A stretch of 64,000 bases of DNA from Nocardioides gansuensis (lineage in GTDB: Bacteria; Actinomycetota; Actinomycetes; Propionibacteriales; Nocardioidaceae). Positions 63,080 to 64,000 of the stretch are shown in pieces (within the stretch, counting starts at the first letter, position 1; every line of letters starts with the position of its first letter). Where the stretch lies: assembly GCF_003076135.1 (NCBI RefSeq), contig NZ_QDGZ01000001.1, positions 841,970-905,969 of the forward strand. Direction: 5' to 3'. Position numbers and translations under genes: made by a program. The notes under the pieces were generated by a model. That model made no database searches, was not told the DNA's origin, and saw only the letters and a list, made by a program, of their open reading frames with translations.

Positions 63080-63108
63080 TGTGACCAAGTCTGACTGCGT
63101 CAGTCACA
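63080..63108. promoter_or_regulatory. Nested inverted repeats upstream of the HTH gene
   Basis: TGTGAC (63080-63085) and GTCACA (63103-63108) form an outer inverted repeat, and TGACT (63092-63096) with AGTCA (63102-63106) an inner one. They lie 9 bases before the start codon of the HTH regulator. TTGACT at 63069-63074 could be the -35 element. Autoregulation by the regulator is a plausible inference. Confidence 0.4.
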
Positions 63109-63116
63109 CTTGCTGG

Positions 63117-64000
63117 ATGGATGCCCGGCAGGCTGAGCTGCTTCGGTCGATCGACCCGGCGACGTTGGGTCGGCGGGTGCGTGCTGCCCGGGTGGCGGGG
63201 GGGCTGACCCAGACCGAGCTGGCGGGCTCGGAGGTTTCGGTCGGGTATGTCTCGCGGATCGAGTCGGGGCATCGTCGGCCCAATGGCAGGGTGCTGGTCG
63301 AGCTGGCCGCCCGGCTCGGTGTTTCGGTGGAGGAGCTGCTGGTCGGGGCCGCGCCGCGCGAGCTCGACGAGATCCGGCTGGCGCTGGACTTCGCCGAGCT
63401 GTCGCTGGAGTCGGGGGAGCCGGTGGAGGCTGAGGCCCGTGCCGCGGAGGCGCTGGCTCGTGCGGAGTCGGCGTCGCTGGATGACCTGGCCGACCGGGCC
63501 GGTTTCCTGCACGCCCGGGCGCTGGAGGCGTTGGGCCGGCTCGATGATGCGATCCTGGAGCTGGAGGCGCTGGTCGGGCGGAGCACGAGCGGGCTGGTCC
63601 AGGTCCGGGCCGGGATTGCGCTCAGTCGCAGCTACCGGGACTCGGGTGACCTGACGAAGGCGATCGAGGCCGGCGAGGGGATCCTCGACCGGCTGGCCGG
63701 CACCGCGCTGGAGCAGGCCGATGAGTCGGTGCAGCTCGCGGTGACCGTCGCGGCCGCCTACTTCGAGCGTGGCGACTCCGGTCATGCGGTGCGGGTGTGC
63801 CGGACCGCGGTGGCCAAGGCGGAGGCGCTCGGGTCCGCGACCGCGCGGGCCTCGGCGTACTGGAACGCCAGCCTGATGGAGGCCGACCGCGGCGCTATCG
63901 GTGACGCGGTGCTGCTGGCGGAGCGGGCGCTGGCCCTGCTGGGCGAGGGCCGCGATGCCCGGAACCTGGCTCGGCTGCGGACCCAGCTCGGCACGATGCA
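63117..64000 (+). CDS. XRE-type HTH regulator with TPR-like helical repeats (3' end outside the window)
   Basis: At least 294 residues are visible from ATG 63117, and no stop is reached. Residues about 14-72 form an XRE/Cro helix-turn-helix (LGRRVRAARVAGGLTQTELA, VSVGYVSRIESGHRRPNGRV). The rest is a run of helix pairs with TPR-like spacing (ARALEALGRLDDAILELEAL, AAYFERGDSGHAVRVCRTAV, YWNASLMEADRGAIGDAVLL). This layout is that of peptide- or ligand-responsive regulators of the Rgg/BldD-neighbour type seen in actinobacteria. An inverted repeat just upstream may be its operator. A second ATG, out of frame, lies at 63121. Confidence 0.82.
   Translation, partial: MDARQAELLRSIDPATLGRRVRAARVAGGLTQTELAGSEVSVGYVSRIESGHRRPNGRVLVELAARLGVSVEELLVGAAPRELDEIRLALDFAELSLESGEPVEAEARAAEALARAESASLDDLADRAGFLHARALEALGRLDDAILELEALVGRSTSGLVQVRAGIALSRSYRDSGDLTKAIEAGEGILDRLAGTALEQADESVQLAVTVAAAYFERGDSGHAVRVCRTAVAKAEALGSATARASAYWNASLMEADRGAIGDAVLLAERALALLGEGRDARNLARLRTQLGTM

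Overview
The window looks like about 64 kb of chromosome from a high-GC actinobacterium, most likely a Nocardioides-type member of the Propionibacteriales. The base is inference from gene content: a 13E12-type DUF222/HNH gene under a perfect actinobacterial SOS box, FurA-KatG, two-subunit methylmalonyl-CoA mutase with MeaB, two different succinate dehydrogenase complexes, a DivIVA-type protein, many GTG starts and frequent ATGA/GTGA stop-start overlaps. No rRNA, tRNA, CRISPR array or integrase was seen. Layout: 1-10.5 kb is respiratory. A di-haem type sdhCAB operon (minus) is followed by a two-gene redox signalling unit (a cNMP-binding histidine kinase and a response regulator fused to glutaredoxin-like and thioredoxin-reductase-like domains), then a second, mycobacterial Sdh1-like operon (plus). 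10.5-18.3 kb is mixed accessory content: glycosyltransferase, SOS-controlled DUF222/HNH gene with a frameshifted tail, small membrane proteins, hydrolase, HD/LuxR regulator, DUF998 protein and an SDR. 18.3-23.4 kb is mutA-mutB-meaB, the propionyl-CoA to succinyl-CoA route, which feeds the succinate dehydrogenases. 23.4-36.9 kb is mainly nucleoside uptake and salvage: an M20 amidohydrolase, a BMP-type nucleoside ABC transporter, cdd, deoA, then katG-furA, add, a C39-like protein and a uridine kinase-like protein. deoC with a normal and a half-length aldehyde dehydrogenase plus a phosphohexomutase (41-47 kb) completes the pathway from (deoxy)ribose phosphate to central metabolism. 38.8-41.2 kb is a compact four-gene module resembling type VII secretion substrates (YbaB-like, EspC-like, WXG-type with membrane helices, small membrane protein), preceded by a secreted BNR-repeat protein. 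46.8-64 kb holds a methyltransferase, a CPBP protease, an operon encoding a flavohaemoglobin, a DivIVA-type coiled-coil protein and a membrane-anchored nitric oxide synthase oxygenase, a GH65 phosphorylase with its beta-phosphoglucomutase-like partner, a BON protein, a class A penicillin-binding protein, an ABCG-like transporter, a cupin, a tandem-domain monooxygenase-like protein and the start of an HTH regulator that runs off the end. The two strongest observations are: (1) the NOS-DivIVA-flavohaemoglobin operon (50.4-53.7 kb), which looks like a split version of the NOS-globin-reductase fusions known in some cyanobacteria; and (2) a family of short dispersed repeats (core close to TGGTCGAGC..GTCGAGAC) inserted in frame in three central-metabolism genes (sdhA of the second complex, mutB, meaB) and lying at the start codons of two genes (sdhA and an aldehyde dehydrogenase), so that repeat DNA is translated into protein.
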